DNA of 64,000 nt, taken from the NCBI GenBank assembly GCA_025504975.1, contig JANUWI010000003.1, forward strand, positions 1,240,001-1,304,000. Reading direction: 5' to 3'. Below the pieces are notes generated by a model that was not told where the DNA came from, searched no databases, and saw only the letters and a list, made by a program, of their open reading frames with translations. The translations under genes and the position numbers were made by a program. This DNA is from Plenodomus lindquistii. Its lineage: Eukaryota > Ascomycota > Dothideomycetes > Pleosporales > Leptosphaeriaceae. Positions 35,574 through 48,351 of the stretch are shown in pieces (position 1 is the stretch's first letter; each line of letters begins with the position of its first letter).

Positions 35574-38500
35574 TTTTATAACTAATACTAGTACTATAAA
35601 TAGTAATGTGCTTAAGTAGATAAATTTTTATTATAGTATATTATTAATATATACTTTTACTACTTCTACTTCTATTTATATTAGTCTATAGATTTTAGAC
35701 TTTAATATTTATCTAGGTTCTATTTTAATTGTATAATCTACGCCTAGCTAGTTTAGTAGTAGTTTCTCTACCTTTATTAGATTAAACATGTTTTTTAGAC
35801 TAGAGTTATTAAAAATCTAAAAGAGTATTAATTTCTAGATCTCTAATTCTATTATAGGTAGTTGCTCTAGCTTTAATATATATTTATTAAAGTTTTTTTA
35901 TATTATAGTAGTGTAGTAGACCTTCTATTAAAATACATTAAAATATTAGTTTTTATCTAATTTATCTAGAGGCCTTTTAAAGCGGTTCTAGTTATATAAT
36001 TCTATTTAAACTATCTATTTAAAGTTACGTGCTATAAAAAGATATACTACTTTTATACTAATAGTATAAATCTCTCTAGTTAGTAATTATTACCTAGTTT
36101 TACTATCTACTAGTAAACTATTATTATAGACTATATTAATAAAACCTTTATAGAGGTAATAATCTATATAGTAGCTAAAGTAAAAACTTATACTATAAAG
36201 CGTGCTAAAATTAATAATAGGCTAGTATTTATCTATCTAGTTTATACTAAAAATAAAGTTATTTTTACCTAGGTTTATAATATAATATAGTACTTTACTT
36301 ATATACTTACTATATTAGATAGTTACTTTAAAAGCCTCTATTAGTAAACTAGTAACCTTTCTATTAGTAAAAGCAAATTTAATAGGCTAGTTAAACTTTA
36401 TAGAGATAGCTTAGTTCTATTTTATCTAGCTTTAATTTATAAAGTAGGCGCTAGTACTAGTATTAATTAATACTATAATCTACTTCTATTATACTAGAGT
36501 TATAAGTACTTTTACTAGAAATTATAGTTAAATAAATAGGTTAATATTAGAGTTTTTATTAATAGTAGCTAAAAATATATAGTAAAAGTAGCTAATAGCT
36601 TATTTAGTAGGCGTAACTATTATAGCAGCTAGCTTAAATTACTAATAATATACTATAGTTTTTTAATTTAACTAGATTATTTTACGCTATGCTTACTTCT
36701 ATATATAACTTTAGTTAAAAGCTAATAAAAATGCTTATTATTATTACTTTTAATAGAGTTACCTATATTATTAAGCTCTATCTCTAGCTCTATATTATTA
36801 CTTTTCTTTTCTATTTTAAAAGTATACTCTATTTATATAGTATTAAGTTAAATAGTACTAAAACTAAACTTATATTTAATTTTATTCTATAGTAGTAATT
36901 AGCAGCTAGTATAATTATAGGCTTAGTATTTTTTATTACTATAGCGCTAGTAGGCTTTTACTTTATTTAGTACTTTATACTATATATTAGTATAAGTTTA
37001 CTATACTTTATATTATTAGGTATAAGCTAAATAGACTTTATAGTTATAACTATAGTTATCTAGAGAGTACTTATAACACGTATTTTTAATAATAGTAGTT
37101 TTTTTTTTATTACAGTCTATATTAATCTACTTCTAAATTAAATTAACTTATTTAGTAGTGTCTAAAAACTTTATAAGTATATTAGGCTAGTTTTTATTAA
37201 ACCTAATTAAAGCGCCTATAGCTAGCTCTAAATGTATAAACTAGTAGGTATATATAATTATTATACTTTTTAAAAAGCTAAGTACTTTTATAGTTATAGT
37301 AAAGTTACTATACTAGTTAGTAAACGTCTATAATAGTTTTATATTAAAAGACTTATTAGTTAACTTTATATAAGCTTTTTAGATACGCTTAGAATAGTTT
37401 TATCTATAGAATAAATCTAGAGCTTTAAGTATTTTATAGTAGTATATAAAATACTAATTTTCTACTAGTATCTATACTTGCCTATTAACACAGGTTTCTA
37501 AATATATAAGCTAGCTATTATCTAGTAAAAATTTATACTTAGTAATAACTAGTTAGCGCTATTTATTAAAATTCTTTTCTTTATTTTTACCTGTCTAGAT
37601 TTTAGAGTTAGGTAGTTTAAAGTAGACTTCTATAGTAGTAATAATAGTAGTATTTTCTTTAGGTATTACGTATTAACCTAGCTCTAATATAGCTTTATAA
37701 GTATAAATAGTTTAAAAGTAACTATAACTATAGCTATAGCTATATCTTTAATAGCGTTAATTATTATAATTACTTTTATTATTAGTAGTACTAGTATAGT
37801 TACTACTACTAGAGTTTTATTAGAATTAGTGTGTTATGTAATCTTTTATTTAGTTAGTAAAACTATAGGTAAAGTATAAGCTACTAGATACGTAATTAAA
37901 AATATAAAGCTAGAAAAAAAGATTATACTTCTAGAGTAAAGCTATAATATAGTAGACTTTTTTTTACTTTTTTAGTAAGTTAATCTAAGCTTAATCTACC
38001 TTTATTTTTTTATTTTATAAAGCTTTTTTTATACTTTTAGCTTACATAAATATAGTTTTATAGTCTGCGTTCTTTTTATCGCGCTAGTTCTAATAACGCT
38101 ATACTTATTTCTATTCTCTTTTATACTTTTTTTTCTAATAAATAGCTTTTTTAGTTTAGTTATTTAAATTATTTTCTAATGTAATATACTTAGGCTTTAT
38201 ATAGAAGTTATAAAAATATATACATAGGTAGTTACTAGTAGTAAATTTAGTAGTAGTAAAATTAGCCTAAAGTATTATATTATCTACTTTAGCTTAGTTA
38301 AACTTCTTTTTAATAGTAAAAAAAGTAAGATTTTTATAAATAGCGCGCGCTTTTATTTAATTATATTTCTTTATAATAAGGTCTAGTTTTTACTATAGCT
38401 ACTTTTATAATTACTATAACTATAAGTTATAGTTAGTAGTATAATAGGTATTATAAGTAAAAGTATAGTTATATAAAGTCTATATTATAGTAATAATAGA

Positions 38501-39431
38501 GCTGTAGTAAATAGTAGTATAGTTTTTTACTAATTAAATAAACTATAAATTATTAGTAATAACTTTTTTAATTAGATTAGTTACATACTTAGGGAAATTA
38601 TAGCCTAAATAAATAATATAGATAGAGTAATTAATAGTAGATTTTTAAGTAGTATACATTTTAATATACATACTATTTATAAATATTAGGTAGACGTATA
38701 AACTATCTCTTTTAATAATCTAGAGCTTTTAGCTACTAATATTAAAATTAATTATATTTTTATCTAGGTATACATCTATTATAAGCTTAAACTCTATAAA
38801 AAGGTTATTTCTTTCTATTTTAGGCAAAGATAGGTATTTAAATATAAATTATTAGTTTTTATTAGAATAATAGATTTTAGCTTTAGCTATATAGCCTAGC
38901 TATATACTATTAGTAGTTTAGGTGCCTATAGATAGTTAGTTATTACCTATAGGCTATTATAGAGTTTCTTTTAGTATTATTACTATAGGTATTGCGTTAA
39001 AGTAGTAGAGTACTAAAAATATAATATATATACTATTTTTTAATTTACTTATTATTATAGTAGTAAGCTAACTCTTTTTCTATAATTATTTATTAATAGT
39101 CTATAATAAAAGCTACTAGCGTAGGTATCTAGTATAGCTAATCTAAACTATTTATTTATTAATAGCGCTGTTATTATATATAAATTCTACTCTATAGTTA
39201 TAGTAATAGAGCTCTAGGCTTAATATAGAACGTAGCTAATAAACTAGTTTAACTAAAAAATTATATACTTAGTAGTTATTTAATTTAGCGCGTTATATTA
39301 TATAGGCTAAGTCTAGGTTTACATACTTTATACGCTCTATAGGTTAATTTTTATAAATTTATTTATATTTTAGTATAGTCTTCTCTATTTACTATAGCAG
39401 CTCTAGAAATAGTAAAGTTAATATAATATAG

Positions 39432-39636
39432 TATAAAGGTTATAACACAGTAATATAGGTTAATAGTTATATTCTACTCTAGAAGTAAAATATTACGTAG
39501 AGAGCTAGTCTTCTTTATATAAGTAGAAAAATACTAGTGTTTCTACTAACTAAAGTGTACTAGCTAGAGTAGGCCTAGCGCAGCTAAAGTAGCGCTAAAC
39601 CTCTAATAGAAAAAGTTATTAGTTTAAACTATAATA
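39432..39636 (-). repeat. Gyp3 LTR, right (5' LTR)
   Basis: 205 bp. It retains more G+C than the left copy. Confidence 0.88.
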
Positions 39637-41803
39637 TCTAATATAACTTTTTTTTTATAAAGCATTATTTCTTTTAATATTAAAAGTAATATACTTTTTT
39701 AGTATTTTTTAATAGAGTTATATAAAAATTAGAAGAGTAAAGATATAAATTTTAAAGTAAATAGCTAGCTACTATAACTAGAATCTATCTATATCTAGTA
39801 GAATATTAAACCTTTTTTACTATTATATTCTAATAATTATATTCTAGGCTTCTAGATTTAGTATAATAAATAGATAGTTTAGAATTTTTTATCTATTTAT
39901 AATTATATAGAGATAGATATATTCTATAACTAGTAAAAAGATTTAGTTTTTAAACCCTCTAACTATTACTAGATAGAGTAGCTTTTAGACTTTAGTTTAA
40001 AGTAAAAAAATAAAAAAAAAATAATATATAAATTTAAAAAAAATATTTTTAAGCGCTAGTATTAATAAATAATAGTAGTATTATACCTACGCCTAGGTTA
40101 TATAAAATAGTAGATATAAAAAAATAGAAACTTTAAAATAGCTTTAAAAAATTAAAGTTTAATAACTTATACTTTTAATTTAATTTTAAATAGCATAATA
40201 CTTTTAGAACTATATATTTTCTATTTAATTTTCCTTTAGATCTAGTACTTTAGTAGCGTTATAATATTAGTTAGAGTAATTTTTAATTATAATTTTTTTT
40301 ATTTATAGTAATTAATATTTATTAGTATAGTATTCTAGCTTGCTATAGTTATAGTAGTTATCTAGTATCTTTTTAGAAATAAAAGTAGTTATTACTTGCT
40401 ATAGAAGTACTATAGTTAATTATAAAAAAGTTTAAAAAGCTATATATAGTATAGTATTTTCTAAAGTTTTTTTTTAAAAGAATTTAAACTAGATTATACT
40501 ATAGTTCTAGCTTAAAACTTAGTAGTACTATTATAAAAAGAGTTCTAATAATATATATTTTTTAGGTAGGTTGTTTTTTCTATATTAAATATAGTAAAGT
40601 ACTTTATTATATTTAGAAAAAAGTTATTTTAGGTATATTTAAACTTTTAACTAGAAATATATAGGCTAGAAGTTATTTTTATTTATATATAGTAAATCTA
40701 TTCTAAATATAGTACGCGTTTTTTTATAGTATAGCTTAGAAAATATACTTTAAAAGTAAAAAAAGTTTTATTTTTTTTATATATAGTTAGTTAAAAGTAT
40801 TATATACTTTAGCTTATTTATTATTTATTATAAAGTATTTATTAAATATAGCTATTATAGCTTCTATACAGAAAAACTAGTTAGCTTTATTATTAAATAG
40901 ATATTAAAGCTTAAAATACTTTATAGCTAAACTAGAAGTACTACTCTAAACTAGTACTATATAAGCACGTTTAAAATAGTAATAATTACTATTAATTTTA
41001 AATTAATCTAGTATTAAAGCTTTTTATTATCTATAAATAGAGTCCTTTCTATCTAATAGTTTAGAGATAGAAAAAGTACGTTTTAATAAACGTAGCTTCT
41101 TTAAAAATATAAAAAAAGGCTTTAGAAAGTAATCTAGTTAACTAGCAATATTAATAAATTTAAAAGTTTTTAGTAAAAAATAAAAGTAAGTCTAGAAATA
41201 GAGTTAAATAAAGTTTTTTTTTTAATAAATTTTATTTTAGTTTATAAAGCTACTAATTTAGCGTGTAGCTAGGCTATTATTTTTATAGTATTATTAGAAG
41301 TTATAATTAGTAGATTTTATAGTTTTACTAAAATAGGTCTAGCTTCTATTTAACTCTAGTTATTTTTTAATTAGCTAGTATTAGTTATTTTCTATATTTT
41401 AAATATTTAATAAATTTATAGACGTTTTATAAAAGCTAATTATTTTTTTTAATTTTTTAAAAAGCAGGATTTATTATCTATTAATAAAGATAGGTATTAG
41501 CTTTACTTTTAATTCTACTAGGTTATTAGTAGTCTCTAAATTTTTACTATAGAACTATTTAATATAACTTTTCTAAATATAATCTAAACTAGTAATACTA
41601 TAAAAGTTTAAATTTATAGACTTTAGTTAACTAGAGATTTCTAGAATCTAGTTTTAAAATTATTAATAGATCTATTAGCGTTAATTAGAGCTAGAACTAG
41701 AGAGGTTTTAGAGGCTAGTTAACTAAAAAATTTAAATAATTTTTTTAAATAAATTAGTAATATTATATAGACTATTACTAGTAGAAAAATAATTTTTTTA
41801 TAA

Positions 41804-42220
41804 TATAATAGCTTAAAAATGTAAAGTGCTAAAAAGTGTTTAAATTAGTTTAAAAATATATAGAAATATATATAGATTAAAAAGCTAAATAAATTATATT
41901 TTTATAAACTTTATATAAAAGGATATAAAAATTATACTTTTATAGTTCTATTAAAAAAGCAAGCTATATAAAGTAGAATTTAGTAGTAGTTCTAGGCTTT
42001 TATAAAGTTCTTTTTTTTTCTCTACTATATTAGCACGTAGATAATAGTAGAGTAGAAATTCTAGTAGAATCTAGGCTAGATATAGTATAGAGGTAGTTTA
42101 GATAGAAATTAGTATAGTTTTCTATCTTTAATAAGTTTATATAGAGAAAAATAAAGGTAGCTTATAAAAGGGCTTCTATAGCTAAAAGTTATTATTATAA
42201 TAGAATATAGCTTTATTACA
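41804..42220 (-). repeat. Gyp2b LTR, right (5' LTR)
   Basis: 417 bp. It ends GCTTTATTACA, the only Gyp2 LTR here keeping the terminal CA. It is followed immediately by Gyp2 internal sequence (Gyp2c), not host DNA. Confidence 0.88.
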
Positions 42221-44884
42221 ATTAGTTTTTAGAGAAAAATTTAAAGTCTATTATAAAATATTATATAGGTTTCTTTAAAGTTAATAAAAAGTAAAAGAAT
42301 CTATTAATTTAAATTTATTCTAGATAGAATTTTTAGTAAATAATATAATTACGTATATATTATTTATAAATAGCTTTTATACTTTTCTAGTAATACTATT
42401 ATATAAATAACTAGTAAGTTTTTATAATACTAAAATAGACTATAGATATTTAATTATATACTTTTTTAATAAATTATATATAACGTAAAAAATCTATAAA
42501 AATATAAAAATAGTTATTTTAAAAAAAAGTCTATTACTTATCTAATACTAAAAAAGTAGTAAAAAGCGTTTTTATTAAAAAACTATTAGTACTTTTTTAA
42601 TAAAGCTTTTATAAATTCTAAAAACTCTAGTAATATTATTTTAATTAGTTAGAAAAAAGTTATAGTTATTTATAAAAAAAGCTCTAGATATTATTTTACT
42701 AGTTTAGAGTTAATATAGTTATATAGCCTAGTAAAGTTAAAAAAAACTAAAAAATAATTATTTTACTAAACTACTTTAAAAATTTTTATATTTTATTTTT
42801 AGTAACTAAAAATATCTATATATTTATTACTTTTACCTAGAGTATATTTAATTTAGAAATTAAAAAAAATTATAAACTTAGGCTAGTTAGTTTATTATTA
42901 ATTTAGAACTTTTATATTTATAAAATACTTTAAAAATTAATAATTAGTATATATTTATGCCTAGTACTAAACTTAAATTAGTTTAGCTTTCTATTTTTTA
43001 AAATTAGTAATAATAGTAAATAGTTTTTTATTCTATATTTTCTAATTAAATTTTACTATAGTAAGTATTTTACTATAGAAAGCTATAGAGTACTATTTAC
43101 TATCTAGGTATTTTTTAAATATAATTCGAGCTACTACTCTATTTTAAGTATTAGTTTCTAGTTTTATATTATAATTAGAATTAAAGTAGTATAGAACTAG
43201 AATTGCTAGAAATAAAAATTTTAGCTTTTTAAAACTATTTTAGTAATTTTTAGTTTATATAAATAGGGTTAAACAACTTTATAGAGCTATTATTAGCTTA
43301 GCTACTTTTAAAAATTTAGAGATAATTTATTTATAGAATCTAGTAAACTCTAGAAAAAACTTTATATATTATTAGTATCTCTACACGTTTTTAAAGTAGA
43401 TAAGAATATTATCTAAATAGATAATATAGAAATTATCTAAATAATCTATAAGTATATTATTTATATACTTTTAATAGGTAAAGAGGCTATTATAAAAGCT
43501 AAAAAAAATACCTTATATTTATATAATCTATAGTAGATATAGAAAGTAGTATATTTTTTAAACTCTAAATTTATATAAATTTTATCAAAAGCTACTTAAA
43601 TATTAAATTTAGTAAAAGTTTTAGCTTTATTTAAATAGATTAGTAAGTTATTTATTTTTAGAATTAGATAAGCGTTTTTTTAGGTAAGCTAGTTAAGTTT
43701 ATAGTAGTTAATATAGATATAAAGTAACTTATTAGATTTATAAATATAGAGAATGGAAAAAGTAAAAAAGCTATAACTAGTTTGTATAAATTTTTTTATA
43801 AGTACTTTTAGACGTACTTTTTTAATAGCTTTTAAATTTTTAGTATTTTATTTATATAGAAAGCTAAAGTTATTAGATAAAAATTTATTTAGAATAATTT
43901 TATAGTTATATAGTTAGTGTTCTAGTAGTTTCTCTATAGCTAATAAACTAAATACGTTTTAATACTACTAGTAGTAAAAAAAAAGTTAGTTCTAGATTAA
44001 ATATTTTTTTTTAAATATTTTCTCTATTATAATTTTTAGAATTCTAGTTAATTTTATATAGACTAGTAGTAAAAAAAGTATTATTTTTTTATATTAAAAT
44101 AAAAGGTATTAGTAGAAATAATAGTAATTTAGAAACTAAAAAAAGTGTTTAAAGGCTTTTAAAATATATCTACCTTATATATTTCTAAAAAAATATTCTA
44201 GTTTTATAAAGCTTTAAAAATTTAATTAATATAATAAATAAAATAGTATAGGCTACTAGTTTCTAATATACCATGTTTTTCTATAGAGTGTTTTATTTTT
44301 TACTATAAAAAATAACGTGTTTTTTTAGTATTCTTTAATAAAGATATATATAAATTAAAAAAATAGAAATATAGATTTTTATATAAATAGTAGACTACTA
44401 TAACTAGAATCTATTTATATCTACTAGTATTATATACCTTTATAACTATTATATTTTCATAATTATATTCTAAACTTCTAGATCTAGTATAATAAATAAA
44501 TAGTTTAGAATCTTTTATCTATATATAATTATATAAAAATAGATATATTTTATAACTAGTAAAGAAATTTAGTTTTTAAACTTTTTAACTATTACTAGAT
44601 AGAGTAGTTTTTAGACTTTAGTTTAGAATAAAAAAAATAAAAAAAAATAATATATAAGTATAAAAAAAATAGTTTTAAATACTAGTATTAATAACTAATA
44701 ATAGTTTTATACCTACGCCTAGATTATATAAAATAGTTAAAATAGAAAATAGATACTTTAAAATAGCTTTAAAAAATTAAAGCTTAATAGCTTATATATT
44801 TAATTTAATTCTAAATAGTATAATACTTTTAGAACTACTTATTTTTTATTTAATTTTTTTTAGATCTAGTACTTTAGTAGCATT
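42221..44884 (-). mobile_element. Gyp2c: internal Gyp2 fragment without LTRs
   Basis: Collinear with Gyp2a from about 21,015 to about 23,870. It carries the same 180-bp deletion as Gyp2b (junction near 43,360) and an RT signature YLDNILIY at about 43,390-43,412 on minus. The left end abuts the Gyp2b LTR; the right end stops where the RepD/Fot1-like block begins (about 44,884). Heavily RIP-degraded. Truncated on both sides, cause unknown. Confidence 0.8.
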
Positions 44885-44896
44885 AATATACTTTAT

Positions 44897-44954
44897 AGAC
44901 AAGTAGTTTATATAGACAAGTAGTTTACCTCTACTAAAACTCTACTAAAACTAT
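44897..44954. repeat. Fot1-like element TIR, left
   Basis: 58 bp starting TAGACAAGTAG and ending ACTAAAACTA; inverted partner at 46,681-46,738. Confidence 0.9.
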
Positions 44955-45699
44955 ACTCTATTCTAGTTTAAAGTAGTATAATATAGCGCTGCATAGCGTA
45001 AAACTAGCCTAAATACTATTCTATAACTATTTCTACTTTACTTTTACACGTTTATAAATTATACTCTATTTTATAGCACTATATATAGTATTATATCTAT
45101 TTATAGCTTTTACTAGCCTAATTTTTTTTTTTACTTTTTTTCTATTACTACGCGCTTTAAACTTTTTTAAAGTAGTTAAATATAGGCCTTTTTTAGCTAT
45201 AAAGTTACTTTTATACTAAACCTACTTTTTTTTATATAATTTATAACGCGTAGCAGCTTTATTAGTAGTTTAAAATTTAGTAATCTTTTTCTATACTAAT
45301 ACTAGCTTATATATAATAATTACAGCCTTTTTTATTACTTTTTTAAAAACTTTAACTATAGAAGTTAGTAAACTATCTATATACCTCTAAATTTTTATTT
45401 TTATAAATATTAATTATAACTTAAGTTTATAAGTATTATTTAGAGTTTATAACTACTAGAGTTTATTATTAATAAAAAGTAGTAATAGAGTATATAACTA
45501 GACTTTAAAATATAATATAACTAACTCTAGTTTATATAGAACTAGTCTAGTATTTTAAAACTTTTTTTAACTAATACTAGTAATTATTACAGCTTTATAA
45601 GCGCGTATAAAGTAAAGTAGAAATTTAAACTTTATAATATATATAATATAGTTATATATAGGCTTTTTAGTTTAGCAGCTATATATCTATTTTAAAAAA

Positions 45700-46171
45700 G
45701 TAAAATAATCTATATTAAATAGCTAGAGAAGGTGTAATAAATAGAAAAGCATATATATAATAATAATTTTCTTTTTTTTATAGTATTACTAGAATTTAAG
45801 TAAGTTATAGCTTTTATAGCTATTAATAATAAATAGCTAGTACTCTCTACTAGTACGCGTTTTAGTATAGGTATTAAAATGCTCTAGCTACTAATATCTA
45901 AATTTATTAGTTATTTAGCTATTTTTAGAGACTATAATAATTTAATTTCTAGGTAGGCTATTTTTTTTATACTAGACTAAAAAGTAGTAGCAGCTTTTAA
46001 AGATAATAAAAAGTAGAATAGCCTATTCTATCGCGTTAATTCTCTAGATAACTATTATCTACTTCTAGTTACTCTACTAGACTACTTTTAGTAATTTTTA
46101 ATACTCTAAAACTATAATAACTACTTCTATTAATATCTAGCCTATTATAAAGCCTATTTTATTAAAGTTAT
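45700..46171 (-). pseudogene. Fot1-like transposase (DDE_1 domain) remnant
   Basis: The minus strand starts YNFNKIGFIIG (family N.DE.GF..G, with Asp to Asn and Glu to Lys by G-to-A changes). It runs through a block matching the FIIFKA region, an ITNKF..LEHFN block, YLFIINSYKSYN (family LLILDGHESH), and LLHLL at the place of PPHSSHLLQPLD. Order and spacing fit the DDE_1 catalytic domain. Stops and lost acidic residues make it inactive. Confidence 0.85.
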
Positions 46172-46680
46172 ATATATTTTTATGCTAGATACTATACTTC
46201 TTTTTTATATTATCTACTAATTTAAACTAGGCTTAAATAATTTTTAAATCTTTATATAAAGCTTTTTTATACTTATACTTATAATTAAACTTTACTTTAA
46301 ATTTAAAGTAGCGTTTAATAGATATACTAGGCTAGTTTACGCTAATATAGTCTAGATTACGTTTATTACGTAATAAATTAGCTCTATTTACTATAGCTAT
46401 AAACTTTAAACAAAATTTTTATATATATAGTTTTAATATATACTAAATAATTACTTTTTTTTTATTTTTATTTAGTTTTTTTAAATTAGGCGTATAATCT
46501 CTACGTAGAGGTTAACTAGTATATTTTTAATATAAAGTAGTATAGAAAATGTTATAAATAGCTGTAGCGCGTTATAAAAAAGAATTATATTTTATTTTAA
46601 AGTCTATAGCGCAAGCTATATATAAGCTTTATTAGAGAGTTCTATCTAGTATTATTAGTAGAATATTACGTAGGTGTATG

Positions 46681-46738
46681 TAGTTTTAGTATAGTTTTAG
46701 TAAAAGTAGACTACTTATCTATATAGACTACTTGTCTA
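46681..46738. repeat. Fot1-like element TIR, right
   Basis: 58 bp, inverted partner of 44,897-44,954. Confidence 0.9.
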
Positions 46739-46740
46739 TA

Positions 46741-47562
46741 AGGTATATTATACTAGTTACTAATTTTAAATTACTATAAAAGCTACTTTAACTAAAAATT
46801 TAAAAACTACTATATAGAGAATAAAATTCTAATACTTTATATCTCTACCTATTTATTCTATATTCTTTAGTAATTTAATATAGTATGTTTTTTACTATTA
46901 AAATATAAATACTTCTACTATATATAAAATCTAGTACGCTAATATATTTTCTATATTAATAAAAAAACCTTTTTTTTTTACTTTTAATAATATATTTTTT
47001 AATATATTTATAGCTAATAACTATTAAAAAGCTTTTAGAATGTTAGAGCTAGTTTTTACTAACGCGTAAATAGTACTAGATTATATGAATTTCTAGATAT
47101 ATACTCTACTTTAATTATTTTTCCTAGTAAATTTATAGTAATTTAAAACTCTAAATAATATGTATAAATTTAGGTTTTAGTTAAAGTTTATATATAAATT
47201 CTTTATTTAGTTATCTATTACTATATAAGCTAGCTTTTTATAGGTTATAAAAAAGCTAAACTAATACTATACTAAAATACTTTTCTTTAAGCCTATATCT
47301 ATAAAGTTAAAAAGTAATTAGTAGAAATAAAAAAAATGTATAAAAAGAAATTTAGTAAAAAAATACTTTAAAATATAGTACTAGATTATAAACTACTATA
47401 GCTTTAACTATAGTACCTACCCTATTAAAATATATATATAGTAGTAGTAGTTAAATACCTATTAAACTAAATATCTAATACTATAGTAATTATAAAAAGA
47501 CTAGGCATAACGTTTATATATACTAGAAAGGTTTAAAAAGTACCTTTAAATTCGATATAAGC
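46741..47562. repeat. RepD copy 1, left part
   Basis: First ~820 bp of an unidentified ~0.95-kb repeat whose remainder (54,218-54,343) was displaced by the Copia insertion at TAAGC. Collinear with RepD copy 2 at 54,602-55,547 in the same orientation. Shared stretches include TATACTAGTTACTAATTTTA and GCTAATATATTTTCTATATT. No coding motif was recognised. Its own left end is blurred by the Fot1-like insertion. Confidence 0.7.
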
Positions 47563-47744
47563 TATTATAGAAATAGGTGCTTAGAAATAATTAGAAAATA
47601 GATTATTATATTACTAGCTAGAAAGAGATTATACTATATATACTCTTGCTATATAGAATTATATAAATAAAAATAAAAAACCTTTATAAAAAATTCTAAA
47701 ATTAAATAGATATAGTATTAGCTAAATACTATATATATATAATA
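47563..47744 (-). repeat. Copia LTR, left (3' LTR)
   Basis: 182 bp; pairs with 54,031-54,212. Confidence 0.88.
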
Positions 47745-48181
47745 TACCCTCTAGTTATAATAGATTAAGCTATTTAATATTAGTAGTATTAAACTTTATA
47801 GAGTATTAAAACACCTATACTATAAAATCTAGTATAACTAAAAATTCTATTACGTTACTTAGCGTATATTAAAAGTAGTTCATCTAAAACTAAATTAAGT
47901 AAAATTAAGTATTAGCTAAACTTCTCTTGTAATTTATATTTATTAATACTATAGCTTTTATTAGTATTTATATCTCTATATTTTTTTATATAAAGCTTTT
48001 TTATATTTATAAATTTTCTACTAACGCTATTTTAATATAGTTTAAAGTCTAAAAAGCTATTTAAATTTATATTACTATAGCGCGCGTTTAGTATACTATA
48101 TTTTTATTTTTACTTTTATTTATATTTATATCTACTCTATATTTATATAGTTACCTATATAAAAAACGCACCTTTTTTTTT

Positions 48182-48207
48182 TCTCTATCTAAATTTTTAG
48201 ATAGAGA
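48182..48207. repeat. Perfect 12-bp inverted repeat (hairpin) in the Copia 3' region
   Basis: TCTCTATCTAAA, a 2-nt spacer, then TTTAGATAGAGA. Flanked by T and A runs and followed by a second near-palindrome of A and T. It lies between the RT/RNase H part and the 3' LTR, in a non-coding-looking stretch. Confidence 0.85.
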
Positions 48208-48330
48208 GACTTTTAAAAAAAAATTTTTAAAGAGTTTTATATTTTTTCTAACCTTTTTATTCTTTTTACTCTACGCTGCCCTTCCCCTCTCTACACCTCT
48301 AAAAAGAGGGAAAAAAAAAAGTAAAATATA

Positions 48331-48351
48331 CTACTACTACTACTACTACTA
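48331..48351. repeat. (CTA)7 microsatellite
   Basis: Seven perfect CTA units, next to a C+T-rich tract at 48,273-48,300 that has largely escaped RIP. On the element's coding strand this is a purine-rich stretch. Confidence 0.9.

Larger units (their letters stand above)
31628..39636 (-). mobile_element. Gyp3: RIP-degraded Gypsy LTR retrotransposon nested in Gyp2b
   Basis: 8,009 bp with two 205-bp LTRs. The target duplication TCTAG (31,623-31,627) and TCTAA (39,637-39,641) differs by one G/A change. The Gyp2 sequence either side rejoins to match Gyp2a near 23,258. The minus-strand purine tract AAAAAAAGAAGTAA lies beside the left LTR and RT is on minus. Its LTR shares TTTCTACTAACTAAAG and a CCTAGCGC core with Gyp1, and total size is the same, so it is a sister family. 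Frames are broken throughout. Confidence 0.88.
26916..42220 (-). mobile_element. Gyp2b: heavily RIP-degraded Gyp2 copy, split by Gyp3
   Basis: LTRs at 26,916-27,332 and 41,804-42,220 (417 bp each). Without Gyp3 and its duplication the copy is about 7.3 kb. It is collinear with Gyp2a except for a 180-bp deletion equivalent to Gyp2a 22,161-22,340. The RT signature YLDNILIYS is at 30,754-30,780 on minus. It is clearly more A+T rich than Gyp2a. Outer flanks do not match (ACTTT left, ATTAG right), and the right LTR abuts Gyp2c, so the two halves may derive from different insertions joined by recombination. Confidence 0.82.
44897..46738 (-). mobile_element. Fot1/pogo-like Tc1-mariner DNA transposon, RIP-degraded
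   Basis: 1,842 bp bounded by 58-bp terminal inverted repeats and a TA duplication (44,895-44,896 and 46,739-46,740), the hallmark of Tc1/mariner. The TIRs align without gaps with six mismatches, five of them C/T. Each TIR holds a repeat TAGACAAGTAGT-TATA twice and CTACTAAAACT twice. Length and DDE_1 motifs match fungal Fot1/Pot-type elements. Inserted at the left end of RepD copy 1. Confidence 0.9.

Noticed and set aside
11246..39636. CRISPR-like or satellite array interpretation of the repeats
   Set aside because: Repeats are kilobase-scale element copies with LTRs and target duplications, not short regularly spaced units; the organism is a fungus.
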